Positions 1-9,538 of a stretch of DNA of 64,000 bases are shown here, piece after piece. The notes beneath the pieces are model-generated. The model was given only the letters and a program-made list of their open reading frames with translations, made no database searches and was not told the DNA's origin. The stretch lies in the NCBI RefSeq assembly GCF_000006405.1, contig NW_003200415.1:1-64000 (forward strand). Direction: 5' to 3'. How positions within the stretch are numbered: the stretch's first letter is position 1; every line of letters begins with the position of its first letter. Both the position numbers and the translations under genes were made by a program. The stretch is from Perkinsus marinus ATCC 50983 (Eukaryota; Perkinsozoa; Perkinsida; Perkinsidae).

Positions 1-142
1 GGTGACGAACATTGTCCAAGGGAGGAGGGGAACCAATAACAGGTCGTGCATCTCGAACTACGATGCTCCTCTAACACTCCTGCTCAGTCTTCATCATTGC
101 GCTCAATGTGAGCCCAACAAATATCTTATCTCATATACACTT

Positions 143-214
143 TCCGATGCAGGGACTCGAACCCTGGTCGCGTGGGTGAAAGCCACGAATCCTAACCAGC
201 TAGACTACATCGGA
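143..214 (-). tRNA. trnE(uuc): tRNA-Glu(UUC), copy 1
   Basis: The minus strand folds into a 72-nt cloverleaf. The acceptor arms are TCCGATG and CATCGGA, the D-arm holds TAGCTGGTTAGGA, the anticodon stem is CGTGG/CCACG around loop CTTTCAC (anticodon UUC), and the T-arm is CCAGG-GTTCGAGTC-CCTG. There is no intron, and the CCA tail is not encoded. Confidence 0.95.
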
Positions 215-712
215 AACTGAAAACATAAAATTATATACAGTTCACAAAAGTGCTGTTCAGTCCACCTGCGTGATTGAGGTAGCAACCGAGATGATTGCAG
301 CATCACCAACAAGGCCGCACTAAGGAACATTTCCCAGGTTCGAAAGGAATCTGGTATATTATTGAGACGCGCCTCTATCATTGGTGACACTTATCTCGAA
401 GGATGATTATATCCTTCATTCATTTTCATATTCCCATGAATTGTGGTATCACCAGTCACCACTAACTGTTGTGCTAAATGGAGGTGGTATAACACACAGT
501 TTCCCTCTATCATATGGTGCGTCTACAAGCATTGTGACCAGCCCAATCAGTCACCACGCAACAAATTTACGATTGTACCACTCCCTCCCGAACAAGTCCG
601 TAAGGGTTCATGATGCTGTCTTTCCACCTTATTGGGATGCTACATACAAAACCCCACACTCAGCAGGATGATAGTTGTCGGCATCAGAACCGCGTCAACA
701 TACGAGCGAAAA

Positions 713-785
713 TGGAGAACCCGGGCATCGATCCCGGTGCCTCTCGCTTGCTAAGCGAGCGCTCTACCATTTGAGCTAGTCCCCC
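713..785 (-). tRNA. trnA(agc): tRNA-Ala(AGC), copy 1
   Basis: The minus strand folds into a 73-nt cloverleaf. The D-arm is TAGCTCAAATGGTAGAGC, the anticodon stem is CTCGC/GCGAG around loop TTAGCAA (anticodon AGC, read as IGC after editing), and the T-arm is ACCGGG-ATCGATG-CCCGG. The acceptor stem contains two G-U pairs. It lies about 500 bp from the tRNA-Glu of the same repeat unit. Confidence 0.95.
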
Positions 786-1012
786 TCACAATATTCAAAT
801 TCTTTCCATTCCGGAAAGATGGGCTGAGCACCCTCGCCCCTCGAACAATGTTGAAGTGGTCCACGAATGGGTGACGAACATTGTCCAAGGGAGGAGGGGA
901 ACCAATAACAGGTCGTGCATCTCGAACTACGATGCTCCTCTAACACTCCTGCTCAGTCTTCAATCATTGCGCTCAATGTGAGCCCAACAAATATCTTATC
1001 TCATATACACTT

Positions 1013-1084
1013 TCCGATGCAGGGACTCGAACCCTGGTCGCGTGGGTGAAAGCCACGAATCCTAACCAGCTAGACTACATCGGA
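1013..1084 (-). tRNA. trnE(uuc): tRNA-Glu(UUC), copy 2
   Basis: Identical in sequence to the tRNA-Glu at 143-214, in the second repeat unit. Confidence 0.95.
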
Positions 1085-1582
1085 AACTGAAAACATAAAA
1101 TTATATACAGTTCACAAAAGTGCTGTTCAGTCCACCTGCGTGATTGAGGTAGCAACCGAGATGATTGCAGCATCACCAACAAGGCCGCACTAAGGAACAT
1201 TTCCCAGGTTCGAAAGGAATCTGGTATATTATTGAGACGCGCCTCTATCATTGGTGACACTTATCTCGAAGGATGATTATATCCTTCATTCATTTTCATA
1301 TTCCCATGAATTGTGGTATCACCAGTCACCACTAACTGTTGTGCTAAATGGAGGTGGTATAACACACAGTTTCCCTCTATCATATGGTGCGTCTACAAGC
1401 ATTGTGACCAGCCCAATCAGTCACCACGCAACAAATTTACGATTGTACCACTCCCTCCCGAACAAGTCCGTAAGGGTTCATGATGCTGTCTTTCCACCTT
1501 ATTGGGATGCTACATACAAAACCCCACACTCAGCAGGATGATAGTTGTCGGCATCAGAACCGCGTCAACATACGAGCGAAAA

Positions 1583-1655
1583 TGGAGAACCCGGGCATCG
1601 ATCCCGGTGCCTCTCGCTTGCTAAGCGAGCGCTCTACCATTTGAGCTAGTCCCCC
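1583..1655 (-). tRNA. trnA(agc): tRNA-Ala(AGC), copy 2
   Basis: Identical in sequence to the tRNA-Ala at 713-785, in the second repeat unit. Confidence 0.95.
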
Positions 1656-1881
1656 TCACAATATTCAAATTCTTTCCATTCCGGAAAGATGGGCTGAGCA
1701 CCCTCGCCCCTCGAACAATGTTGAAGTGGTCCACGAATGGGTGACGAACATTGTCCAAGGGAGGAGGGGAACCAATAACAGGTCGTGCATCTCGAACTAC
1801 GATGCTCCTCTAACACTCCTGCTCAGTCTTCAATCATTGCGCTCAATGTGAGCCCAACAAATATCTTATCTCATATACACT

Positions 1882-2176
1882 TTCCGATACTGATAGTCAA
1901 TCTCGCAGTTTCTTTCTTGTGCAAGGGAAGCCGTCCATCCCTTCCCTCATCAACGAAACGCGAGAATTCGCGGCGAAACATATCAGCATTTGACTCAGGT
2001 ATACCTTGGCAGATCGCGAGTGACACACTGCGTGCTTCCGAGGCGAGTACCATCAATGAGAATACAAACCGCGCATGATAGCGACCTCGCAACTTGAACG
2101 GTGCTGTGAAGTTTGCATCGACGAAAACATAGCCCCCCACCACGACGAGATCATTAAGCTGCAGTAAACTCCTCAA
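1882..2176 (-). CDS. Unrecognised coding fragment at the array junction, possibly transposase-like
   Basis: An open frame of about 100 codons whose last few codons and stop come from the tRNA repeat. The rest lies in unique DNA and has protein-like composition. The stretch VFVDANFTAPF followed by an alternating hydrophobic segment and an acidic position resembles the first acidic block of MULE-type DDE transposases only loosely. No second or third catalytic acid can be placed and no terminal inverted repeats were seen. It could equally be the last exon of an ordinary host gene. The position at the array break makes it worth noting. Confidence 0.25.
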
Positions 2177-2179
2177 CTG

Positions 2180-2918
2180 GACGGTATACAGTTATCGATG
2201 AGCGTCGAGACTCGGAGTTATTAACCCACATATTTTTGGGGGATGCGAGCTAGCACGAATGTGTCGATTCAGTGAGGGCCAACAGAGTCCTCTTCCACTG
2301 GGATATCAGTAAATTACTGACAGTAATAGATCGATGGTTACCATGAATTTCTCTTTCTCGGGGACCTGTTGTCAAGAGACGCTGAGTGTGGTGGCGGTAG
2401 GTCCTAAAATGATCTGATCATGACGGTCGTCACGATCCTAACAGGCCCAAATAGTATTACCAACGTCGTTAACTACAGCTGACTCCTGACTAAGATTGGT
2501 ACCAGTCAAGCATCTCGACAACATCCGGAAGCATGATCCATGTATGGTTCTGTTGTGTTCATCTCCTCCATAAGGCTCTGTCAGCTCCTCCAAAGCCAGA
2601 GCCCGTCACACATCCCCGATGTGACATCGGACCCGAGATCACTGGCATCGATTTCGCAGTCGCTTCTGAGAGGAGATTCAACGACCTATCCGACGTTATG
2701 CTAATGCGATATTAGCATCAACCTAATAGTGAGCATGTCTGCGAACTGAGCGTCTCCGCGGGAGATTGAATATTGTACAGAATCAGCTTCCCCGGAATTG
2801 ACTACACTACACATCATCAGCAGTGTTCAAGTGAAACTGAGTGAGCTGGTCTACCCTAGCTACCTCGTACCCTCTGTTATATGACATCTGGATACCTCTC
2901 TAATGGCCATTCGGGGTA
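2180..2918. other. Unassigned stretch between array and pICln gene
   Basis: No frame in this stretch shows a family motif or clear splice-linked exons. A 60-codon plus-strand frame near 2533-2715 has no recognisable features. It is treated as intergenic or untranslated sequence. Confidence 0.4.
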
Positions 2919-3710
2919 TCAGTATCGAGCGAGAATCCAGGAGCGAATGTGAATCCACCTGAGAGGGCACTCTATCCAAGGCTGCACTACTAGGAAGAAC
3001 AATGTACTCATATCCATCGGAGCTTCGGCATCCGTCGATCCTTCGTCATCATCTGGATGTGCGAGTTGCATCTCATTCAATGCGTCGAACATAGGTTGCA
3101 GAGTGCTCTCGGGATTGCTCGGTACAAGACGAATCTGACATTCTGTACGATAGTTTAGCTCCAAGTCTGACTGGAAGGAATAAGTATTCGACGGCATTAC
3201 CTCTGGTGGGTCCTCCATCTCGTCGTCATCTTCGGACACCTCTGGCTCCAACTGCAGGTACAGACAAGGCTCAGGGATCTCGTCACCTGAGTCAAGAATC
3301 GGAAATGCTTAATGTATTATCTTTACATAGTTCAGTAGCTGTGGCATGGAGCTGGATGCTTTTATACTCGATACCGAGCCCAACTGCCTCGTTCTCAATG
3401 GAAAGCCAGACGAATCTCGTCGACGTCATCAAAATGACCTGTACGATAAGTTATACGCCTACCGAGATCGTCGAGAATATTCCTTTTCCGGTTAGCTTAC
3501 CCCAGTCCCCAGACACGCATCACCGACATAACAGCGAACTTGAGTGAACTAACACAGGAAGAAGTCAACATAGAGGCAAACGATAGAGCGCAATACCTTG
3601 TGCATGACATGCTCATCCGGCTGCCAGCATGGTTCCTCAGGTCCAGTACGCTCTGTGATGAAAGAAACGCCAGGAGAGTTGATGTCGACTATTGGAGATT
3701 GGTTCACCAT
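2919..3710 (-). CDS. ICLN: pICln (CLNS1A-type) methylosome / Sm-protein chaperone subunit
   Basis: pICln binds Sm proteins and presents them to the PRMT5 methylosome during snRNP assembly in the cytoplasm. The start ATG is at 3710-3708 and the first exon holds SFITERTG and EHVMHK. Introns that restore the frame are 3549-3596 (48 nt), 3439-3500 (62 nt) and 3287-3326 (40 nt). The spliced product reads CLGTGVILMTSTRFVWLS, then GLGIEYKSIQLHA, then an acidic stretch, then IRLVPSNP and MFDALNEMQLAHPDDDE. This order matches the family PH-like fold and the conserved FxALNEcQxLHPD motif. The C-terminus is less certain: a further small intron near 2988-3013 is likely, and the stop lies between about 2870 and 2925. 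The acidic tail is typical of the family. Confidence 0.82.
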
Positions 3711-3902
3711 CGGACTGATAACTATATGATCACAAAGCCCGTCTGAATATGCCATATTCGAAGATAATACGACATCTGACTTCAAGAACACAGGGAAACA
3801 TTTAAAGCCTGGGTATGAGATCAGCAATGATATACTAGTGATGGGGTGTTGAGGAGATAAATATGGGACAGTGAGGTCTATCTACATGCCACTGAATACG
3901 AA

Positions 3903-5308
3903 CTAAACTTGGACGTTCACGAGTGTATCACGAGGGCTATGCTTGAGCTGTGGCAAGCTTGTGGGGCTCGATATGACGTCTTCCAGTACACCCTGACACA
4001 TGAGTGTAGTAATCACACTGATAGATAGGATATTGATAACCGAGCTGCTTACGGTAGTGTCATCCAGAATCATTGAGCCATCTTCAAGTGATACACCTCT
4101 AGGAATGGAGGCCTTCTCGAATAACCTCATTTTAAGGTATCGATTCTCTTCTTCTAATCCTGCTATCCTCTGCTGATACCCCACACCAATATTCCCAGCA
4201 GTGAGTATATAGTATCTAGGATAGAGTCTCGAGAAGGGCTATTCCCCCCGTCGTGTGTAGTACATTGTAAACATGGTACATAATCCCATGACGAGGAATA
4301 AACTCCCGCCAAGCTTCTTTTCACATTTCGATTGCCGATATGAATCAGAAATAACTCCGAGATACCGAAGAGCCTTCCAATGAAGAGTTGTCCAGAATCG
4401 ATGTGTCCTGCGCCGTAATGAGCGCCCACGCTCAACATCAGGATCGGTAAGAGGAAGAAGATCCATGGGGTATTTAAATGAAAAAAAGCGAACTTGTAAA
4501 CGAGGCATGTTCTTCATCACAAGCTTCACCCGAATCCGTTATCCAATACCGTCTATTTCAAGCATGAAACCAAATGTGGCAATCACTCTGTCCAGTCACA
4601 AATATCATCAGGATGCTTTGCATACCTAACATGTCGATTGCATGGTTGGCATTGATACGCTCAATTTCAGTTTCCCTATTGAATACTTGTTTACTTCTAT
4701 TATCAATCATCAATATGGTTCTCCCGTGGCAAAACAATAAGCTTCATTTGACTACTCTTACCTGTAGTACGTCCCTGTCGGTGCTCCCATGAGGGAATAA
4801 GGCCTGCCATAATTCTGCAGAATCAACTGAAAGGATGAGTAACCGAACTGAAGTGCTGCCGAGACGTCACACCTTATCGTTTGATTGAATTGCAAGAGCG
4901 TTCTTCATGGGAGCCTCTTCACCAGAACGCAGCAATATAACGGAATCGCTGGCGCTACCATCACTGGAGGATAAAACAGCGTATTCGAAATCAGCCGCCT
5001 GAAGTCGGCGCTAATGAGAGCCTTCGGTAAGAACCTTTCACCGAACATGTGGCACGACTGTATCCAACTCACTTCCCAATTCGCTGCAGTCTTGTTATTG
5101 TGTTTGAATCTGCACATCATTTCACGATGATGAGTGAAATAATCAATTCCAGTGCAGTCTTTTATGCAGTCCACGACACTTTCTGCGTCAAACTGTCCGA
5201 CAAGATCTACCGTGGCCGAAGACTCTACAAGGAACTGCAGAACCTGGACAACACCGATGCTTCGCTCTAAACTGCAATGCCACTAGTATTCTCTCACCGT
5301 TCTGACAT
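3903..5308 (-). CDS. Multi-exon protein of unknown function with C-terminal coiled coil
   Basis: Not recognised. The likely start is the ATG at 5308-5306, an 11-nt first coding exon (5298-5308) followed by a 26-nt GT-AG intron (5272-5297). This opens into a long frame beginning MSERLERSIGVVQVLQF. Later exons read PVMVAPAIPLYCCVL (hydrophobic), FGYSSFQLILQNYG and ETEIERINANHAIDML, joined by 25-60 nt introns. Downstream segments hold a possible membrane helix near 4270-4300 and a short coiled coil, IAGLEEENRYLKMRLFEK, near 4130-4180. The last exons are uncertain. A small membrane-associated protein is possible, but no family could be assigned. Confidence 0.45.
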
Positions 5309-5439
5309 AACGATATTCAAAAAAACGTAAGAAGTGGAAGTGCTTATCCTCCATTAGCAAACGAGTATGGAAGGGCATGAGAGGGGGCAGCTGATCAGTG
5401 AATGAAACGTCTCCTCATAGACTACCCTCAATACCATAG

Positions 5440-5760
5440 TACTATGAACTGAAGATGTATTTGCATCTGTGAAGGAGGATAGTTGAATCCTGCCATAGCG
5501 TAAGTATCGATGAAGCTCCTGATGGCAACACAATGACCAAGCAGCTTGTATGATATTGGCTACCCCGGATCACGCATGATCTCGCTGACCACTGAAGGAC
5601 TGAAGAGCTTCTTGACAAATTCAGGATTTGATATAAATTGTGAGACAGCAACATCCTTGGCAACTCGGTAAAGGGCCTGAAGGTAGAGGAGAGAGAGGAA
5701 GGAGGGCTACGGCGCGTGCTAGGTCCCCGATCTCGCTAGAAAATCCCCAGAATCGATATG
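5440..5760 (-). CDS. Unassigned minus-strand exon(s)
   Basis: A frame reading LQALYRVAKDVAVSQF and then ISNPEFVKKLFSPSVVSEIM has helical, protein-like composition and ends at a plausible GT donor near 5565. It lies between the unknown gene at 3903-5308 and the HIT gene. It could be the 3' end of the HIT gene or a separate small gene. Confidence 0.3.
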
Positions 5761-5899
5761 CCGGGTCTGCTTGGGTATCACAGAATGACTATTGCTTCCA
5801 ACCCGAGGAGAGACGATATCTCGAGATCGAATCCTACATACTGGCATACGTGATTTTTGGGAGAGACCGACGAGTCGAGATCGGCGAAGAACGAAGTTG

Positions 5900-6939
5900 C
5901 AGTCACGTCAACAGGTCAGAGTAGAACTGTACCTCCATGATGTCGAGGCCTTCTCTTGGACGAGCCAGCAACCACCTCCAGTCTGGGAGATAATGTTCGG
6001 TTGGTATTACATTTAAATGACATGGACTAGACGCCAACAAATCATCATAGCACAGGAAGGAAGGAGACTGATGAGGACACCACAACATAGCGATGTAATG
6101 ATTGAATACCATACTTGAGCCCTTATAGGTACTGTGAGGGGATAATCACAAGTCTTCCCAATGCCCAGCATAAAACACATCATCACGTTGTCCGTGTAGG
6201 ACTTGGCGGTGGTTTTGATATCACCCGAGCAGCTGTTACCTGGCATTCATCATTCTCACAACCAAGATATGCGTATTACAAACTTCAAGAGTAAGTGCAC
6301 ATGCCTTGCCACAAGCACTGCATATCTTAACCTCATTAAGCAACATAGCCTCAGCCTTTTGCTTGGACGCTGGAGATTTGAGGGACTCCAGAAGATTATT
6401 GGTTGTGCCGGGGAACCTCGAAACCCCGAGCTACGTGGTAGTAGCCTTATCCATGAATGTACCTTGGACTACATGTAATGTCATTCTGCCATGGGATTGC
6501 GGGCCAATGGCCCTGCTTTGCTCCAGCTAGGTACGATACACATACACCATCACCACTGAGCTGATGTTGCAAGGCTGCTAGCATGGAGTTCAAAAAGGTA
6601 ACGGCAACGAGAGGCAGGTAAGACTAATCAGAGCTCAGCAGTGATATGAAGAGACTCATATCGGAACCACACTAACTGAACATGAACTACCTCTCAAATG
6701 TCGTACCCTTGCGGCAATTGTATTCAAAGCACCACACAATCTCTTCCCCAACAAATGGGCAATGGCGAGATTAACATGTAGCATTGTGCTATCGATTGCC
6801 TTGAGCATTGTGTGGCGAATATCATTGACTTGTCGTCGTCATCGTTCTCAGGATCTACAACTCCCGTTTCAACACATGTGGTGAAGTTATCGAACAGTAT
6901 CCCATGCCGTTCGTTCATGGCTTCACTGAATGGATTCAT
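5900..6939 (-). CDS. HIT-superfamily protein with N-terminal CxxC zinc motif
   Basis: Exons in order are MNPFSEAMNERHGILFDNF (start ATG 6939-6937), HVNLAIAHLLGKRLCGALN, NEVKICSACGKACALTLEVC (a CxxC...C zinc-type motif), TDNVMMCFMLGIGKTCDYPL, and LLASSPCHLNVIPTEHYLPD followed by WRWLLARPREGLDIM. The DNV, PCHLNVIPTxHYxPDWR and PxxGL segments match the core of a divergent HIT (histidine triad) family found in protists. Members are expected to bind or hydrolyse nucleotide phosphoesters. The canonical HxHxH triad was not located downstream and may lie across unresolved introns below 5920. Substrate cannot be inferred. Confidence 0.55.
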
Positions 6940-7793
6940 TAAATGGATTCATAGACGATTCGCAGCTGAGGTACTCTCAATGGCAAGCTCCATAGCTCAT
7001 GATTCGACACACGTCGCTCCACTTGGCGCACTCCGCTTCTGCCATTCGCCATTAGTCGCCGTTAGTCGCCGCTATCGACAGTGTCGAAATACTTACTAGT
7101 TCTAACACGATACCTCACCGAACTACAGATATGCACCCCCTTATACTCGGATATCTCCTTCCGAGAGGGCACAGCGACACGACCAAACTCCGCCATTCAT
7201 ACCACCCACCACGCGGCTGCATCCAAGAGAGCTACGATTACACTGCATCGGGTCCGGTTCATTATTCGATCTCTCCTCGTTGTTGGTGAATATTCCCTGA
7301 CGGCCTTGTCGGAAGAATTGGCAGGAAATCCTAGTCCTCCGAAGGTGGACCATAGGGATGACTGATTATTCATAAAGAACAACTGAAGTTGCACTCCACC
7401 AAGCAACCACAATCGCATACCCACTATCCACAGAAGACTATCCAGCACTAAGGAATCACCCCGGCAAGGGATACACCAGTGACATCCACTGACGTAAACA
7501 CAAAAGACTCCTCCTCGATGATCAACTAATGAGAATACCGATCACTACTGTCATCCTCAGAATGGAGACCTATATCTCTCTAGCAGCGAGTACCTTTGAT
7601 CGTGTTGAGGCTCCTCTGATCAATACAGCGATTACTAGGAAAGCCTACCTTCAACTTAACACAACAACACTATATACAGTCAAAGAATCGAAACAGTGCA
7701 GATCATTCTATCGAGAAGCCTGAACAACTTAACCAAAAATATCTGCGATAGATGGTAGGTTACCACTCATCATAGCCTGCCCTGGAAAATAAT
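6940..7793. other. Unassigned stretch between HIT and AAT genes
   Basis: Several open frames of 60-95 codons overlap on both strands between 6940 and 7450, and one of 64 codons lies at 7529-7723. None shows a motif or a convincing splice partner. The sequence holds the 5' flank of the HIT gene and the 3' flank of AAT copy 1. Confidence 0.4.
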
Positions 7794-8999
7794 TTATGCA
7801 TTACGCACACACTCATCCATAGCGTCGATAACGTACTGGATATTATGCTGGTTCAATCCAGCCATAGAGATACGACCATTCTTAAGCATATAGATATGAT
7901 GCTTGTTAATCATACGCTCGGACTGGGCAACAGTGAGACCAGTGAAGGAGAACATACCAATCTGCTTCTTGATATGCTCCCAAGTACCAGGAGTACCCTT
8001 GGCGGTCAAACCGTCAGACAGAAGGATACGCATCTCACCAATCCTACCACTGATAGCAGTCAACTCATCTCTCCACTCCTTCTCATAGGCGGGGTTCTCA
8101 AGGATAGTCTTAACAATTAAGCCACCATGGATCGGGGGAGAGGAATACATGGGACGAATAACAAGCTTGAGTTGACTGAGAGCACGGGCAGCCAAGTCAG
8201 CACTCTTGGTCACGAAGTGGCACATACCGGCACGTTCACCATAAAGACCAAAGTTCTTGGCGAAACTCTGAGCAACAAAGAACTCCATACCAGACTGATA
8301 GAAGAGACGGAGAGCATAAGCATCCCTATCCAAATCACCAGAAGCATATCCCTGATAAGCGCAATCAAGAAGAGGAATAAGATGCCTCTCCTGAAGGAGC
8401 TTCTGAACCTGCTGCCACTCCTCATGAGTGAAATCCATACCAGTGGGGTTGTGAGCCACAGCGTGGAGAAGGATCAGGGATCCGGCAGGAGCCTCAGACA
8501 GACAAGCCATGCAACCCTTGAAGTCGAGACAACGATTTTCAGCATCCCAGTAAGGATACCTACGAGTCTCGAGACCTGATCCGGCAGCACCGAACACCTT
8601 GAGATGGTTACCCCAGGTAGGATCCGAGATATAGATAGCAGGCTTGTTCAAGTGTTTAGCACAGAAGTCGCCAATAATTCGCAATGCACCAGTGCCGGAC
8701 AGAGCCTGGCTACTGGCAATTCTATCACTAGACTCGCCGAAGAGAAGGCGTTGACTAAGAGGCTTGAGGGCCGGGAAACCGTCAATAGGAGCGTACTCCT
8801 TATCGACCTTCATGTCAGCGGCCAACTGCTGATCGACCTTACGGACAACATCGAGAACCTTGGGGTTGCCGTTCTCATCACGGTAAGCACCAATACCAAG
8901 ATTGACCTTGTTGGGAGAGGGATCAGCCTTATAAGCGGTGGCGGTACCGAGAATAGGATCCGGGGGAGCCAAATCACAAGATTCGAAAATGGAAGACAT
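7794..8999 (-). CDS. AAT1: Aspartate aminotransferase (class I), copy 1
   Basis: A PLP enzyme exchanging amino groups between aspartate/oxaloacetate and glutamate/2-oxoglutarate. It is a single uninterrupted 401-codon frame of normal family length starting MSSIFESCDLAPPDPILG. Visible fold-type I landmarks are GTGALR (102-107), DPTWGNH (127-132) with the ring-stacking Trp, AHNPTG (182-187), DCAYQGYASGD (212-222) with Asp212 and Tyr215, the Schiff-base lysine in SFAKNFGLYGERAG (Lys248) with the phosphate Arg256, and the substrate carboxylate Arg376 in NGRISMAGLN. The start ATG sits just after a TAG acceptor-like site. There is no targeting peptide, so it is probably cytosolic. It is unusual here in having no introns, and it forms a tandem pair with the copy at 9539-10738. 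Confidence 0.97.
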   Translation of the reverse strand: MSSIFESCDLAPPDPILGTATAYKADPSPNKVNLGIGAYRDENGNPKVLDVVRKVDQQLAADMKVDKEYAPIDGFPALKPLSQRLLFGESSDRIASSQALSGTGALRIIGDFCAKHLNKPAIYISDPTWGNHLKVFGAAGSGLETRRYPYWDAENRCLDFKGCMACLSEAPAGSLILLHAVAHNPTGMDFTHEEWQQVQKLLQERHLIPLLDCAYQGYASGDLDRDAYALRLFYQSGMEFFVAQSFAKNFGLYGERAGMCHFVTKSADLAARALSQLKLVIRPMYSSPPIHGGLIVKTILENPAYEKEWRDELTAISGRIGEMRILLSDGLTAKGTPGTWEHIKKQIGMFSFTGLTVAQSERMINKHHIYMLKNGRISMAGLNQHNIQYVIDAMDECVRNA

Positions 9000-9538
9000 T
9001 GCTAGAACTGGTTTAGTAGAACTGTAAAGATCCGATTAGCACGAGAAAAAACATTCTCCTACTAATTCTCACACGGAAACCAAAACAATATTTGAAAGTT
9101 AACAAGCAACTCACCTCGACCATGAGCTTACTGCAATACAGCGCATTTCCAAAGTATTTAGCTTGATGGGACAGCACACAACGGACGACTAAGCCGGCTG
9201 CAAGATAAGCTGAAGTCCACTAAGTTGCGAGCTATGCTGTAGGCTACACGGTTTATAGTTTCATCAGGCCTTAGCAATCATGAGGCAAATCGTGCGGAAA
9301 CAAAGATCTTCGACAAGTATACAGTGCAAGGCTTATGGTCACTCTGAGATGTGGGGTGAAGTTAGTCAGAGATTGTGGAATGAGCTGGGCGGTGAAGTCA
9401 GCAGGACTATTGAAATGACAACACAATAATTCTGCAGGAATGATAGAGGTATGAGTGGTCAGTGATGGAGGTTTTGCTGCCTCGATAAATACTCATCGCT
9501 CAGTTCGAGGAATTATTATACAAGAAAGAAAAGCTCCC
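9000..9538. other. Spacer between the two AAT copies
   Basis: This 539-bp stretch holds the 3' flank of AAT copy 2 and the 5' flank of copy 1. It has no frame with coding character of its own. The flank immediately upstream of copy 1 does not resemble that of copy 2, so the duplication is confined to the coding part or the flanks have diverged. Confidence 0.6.

Larger units (their letters stand above)
1..1887. repeat. Tandem array of an ~870-bp unit with two tRNA genes
   Basis: Three copies in head-to-tail order. The same start motif occurs at positions 2, 871 and 1741, giving units of 869 and 870 bp; the first two copies seem identical except for one inserted A (near 962). The third copy stops matching at about 1887, six bases into the tRNA-Glu 3' end. 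Each full unit carries one tRNA-Glu and one tRNA-Ala, both on the minus strand. The array is open at the left edge, so total copy number is unknown. Near identity implies very recent duplication or ongoing homogenisation. Confidence 0.95.

Noticed and set aside
381-671. 96-codon frame present identically in both tRNA repeat units (also 1251-1541)
   Set aside because: It lies in the spacer of a homogenised array, so identity says nothing about coding. It has no motif, no splice signals and uneven composition.
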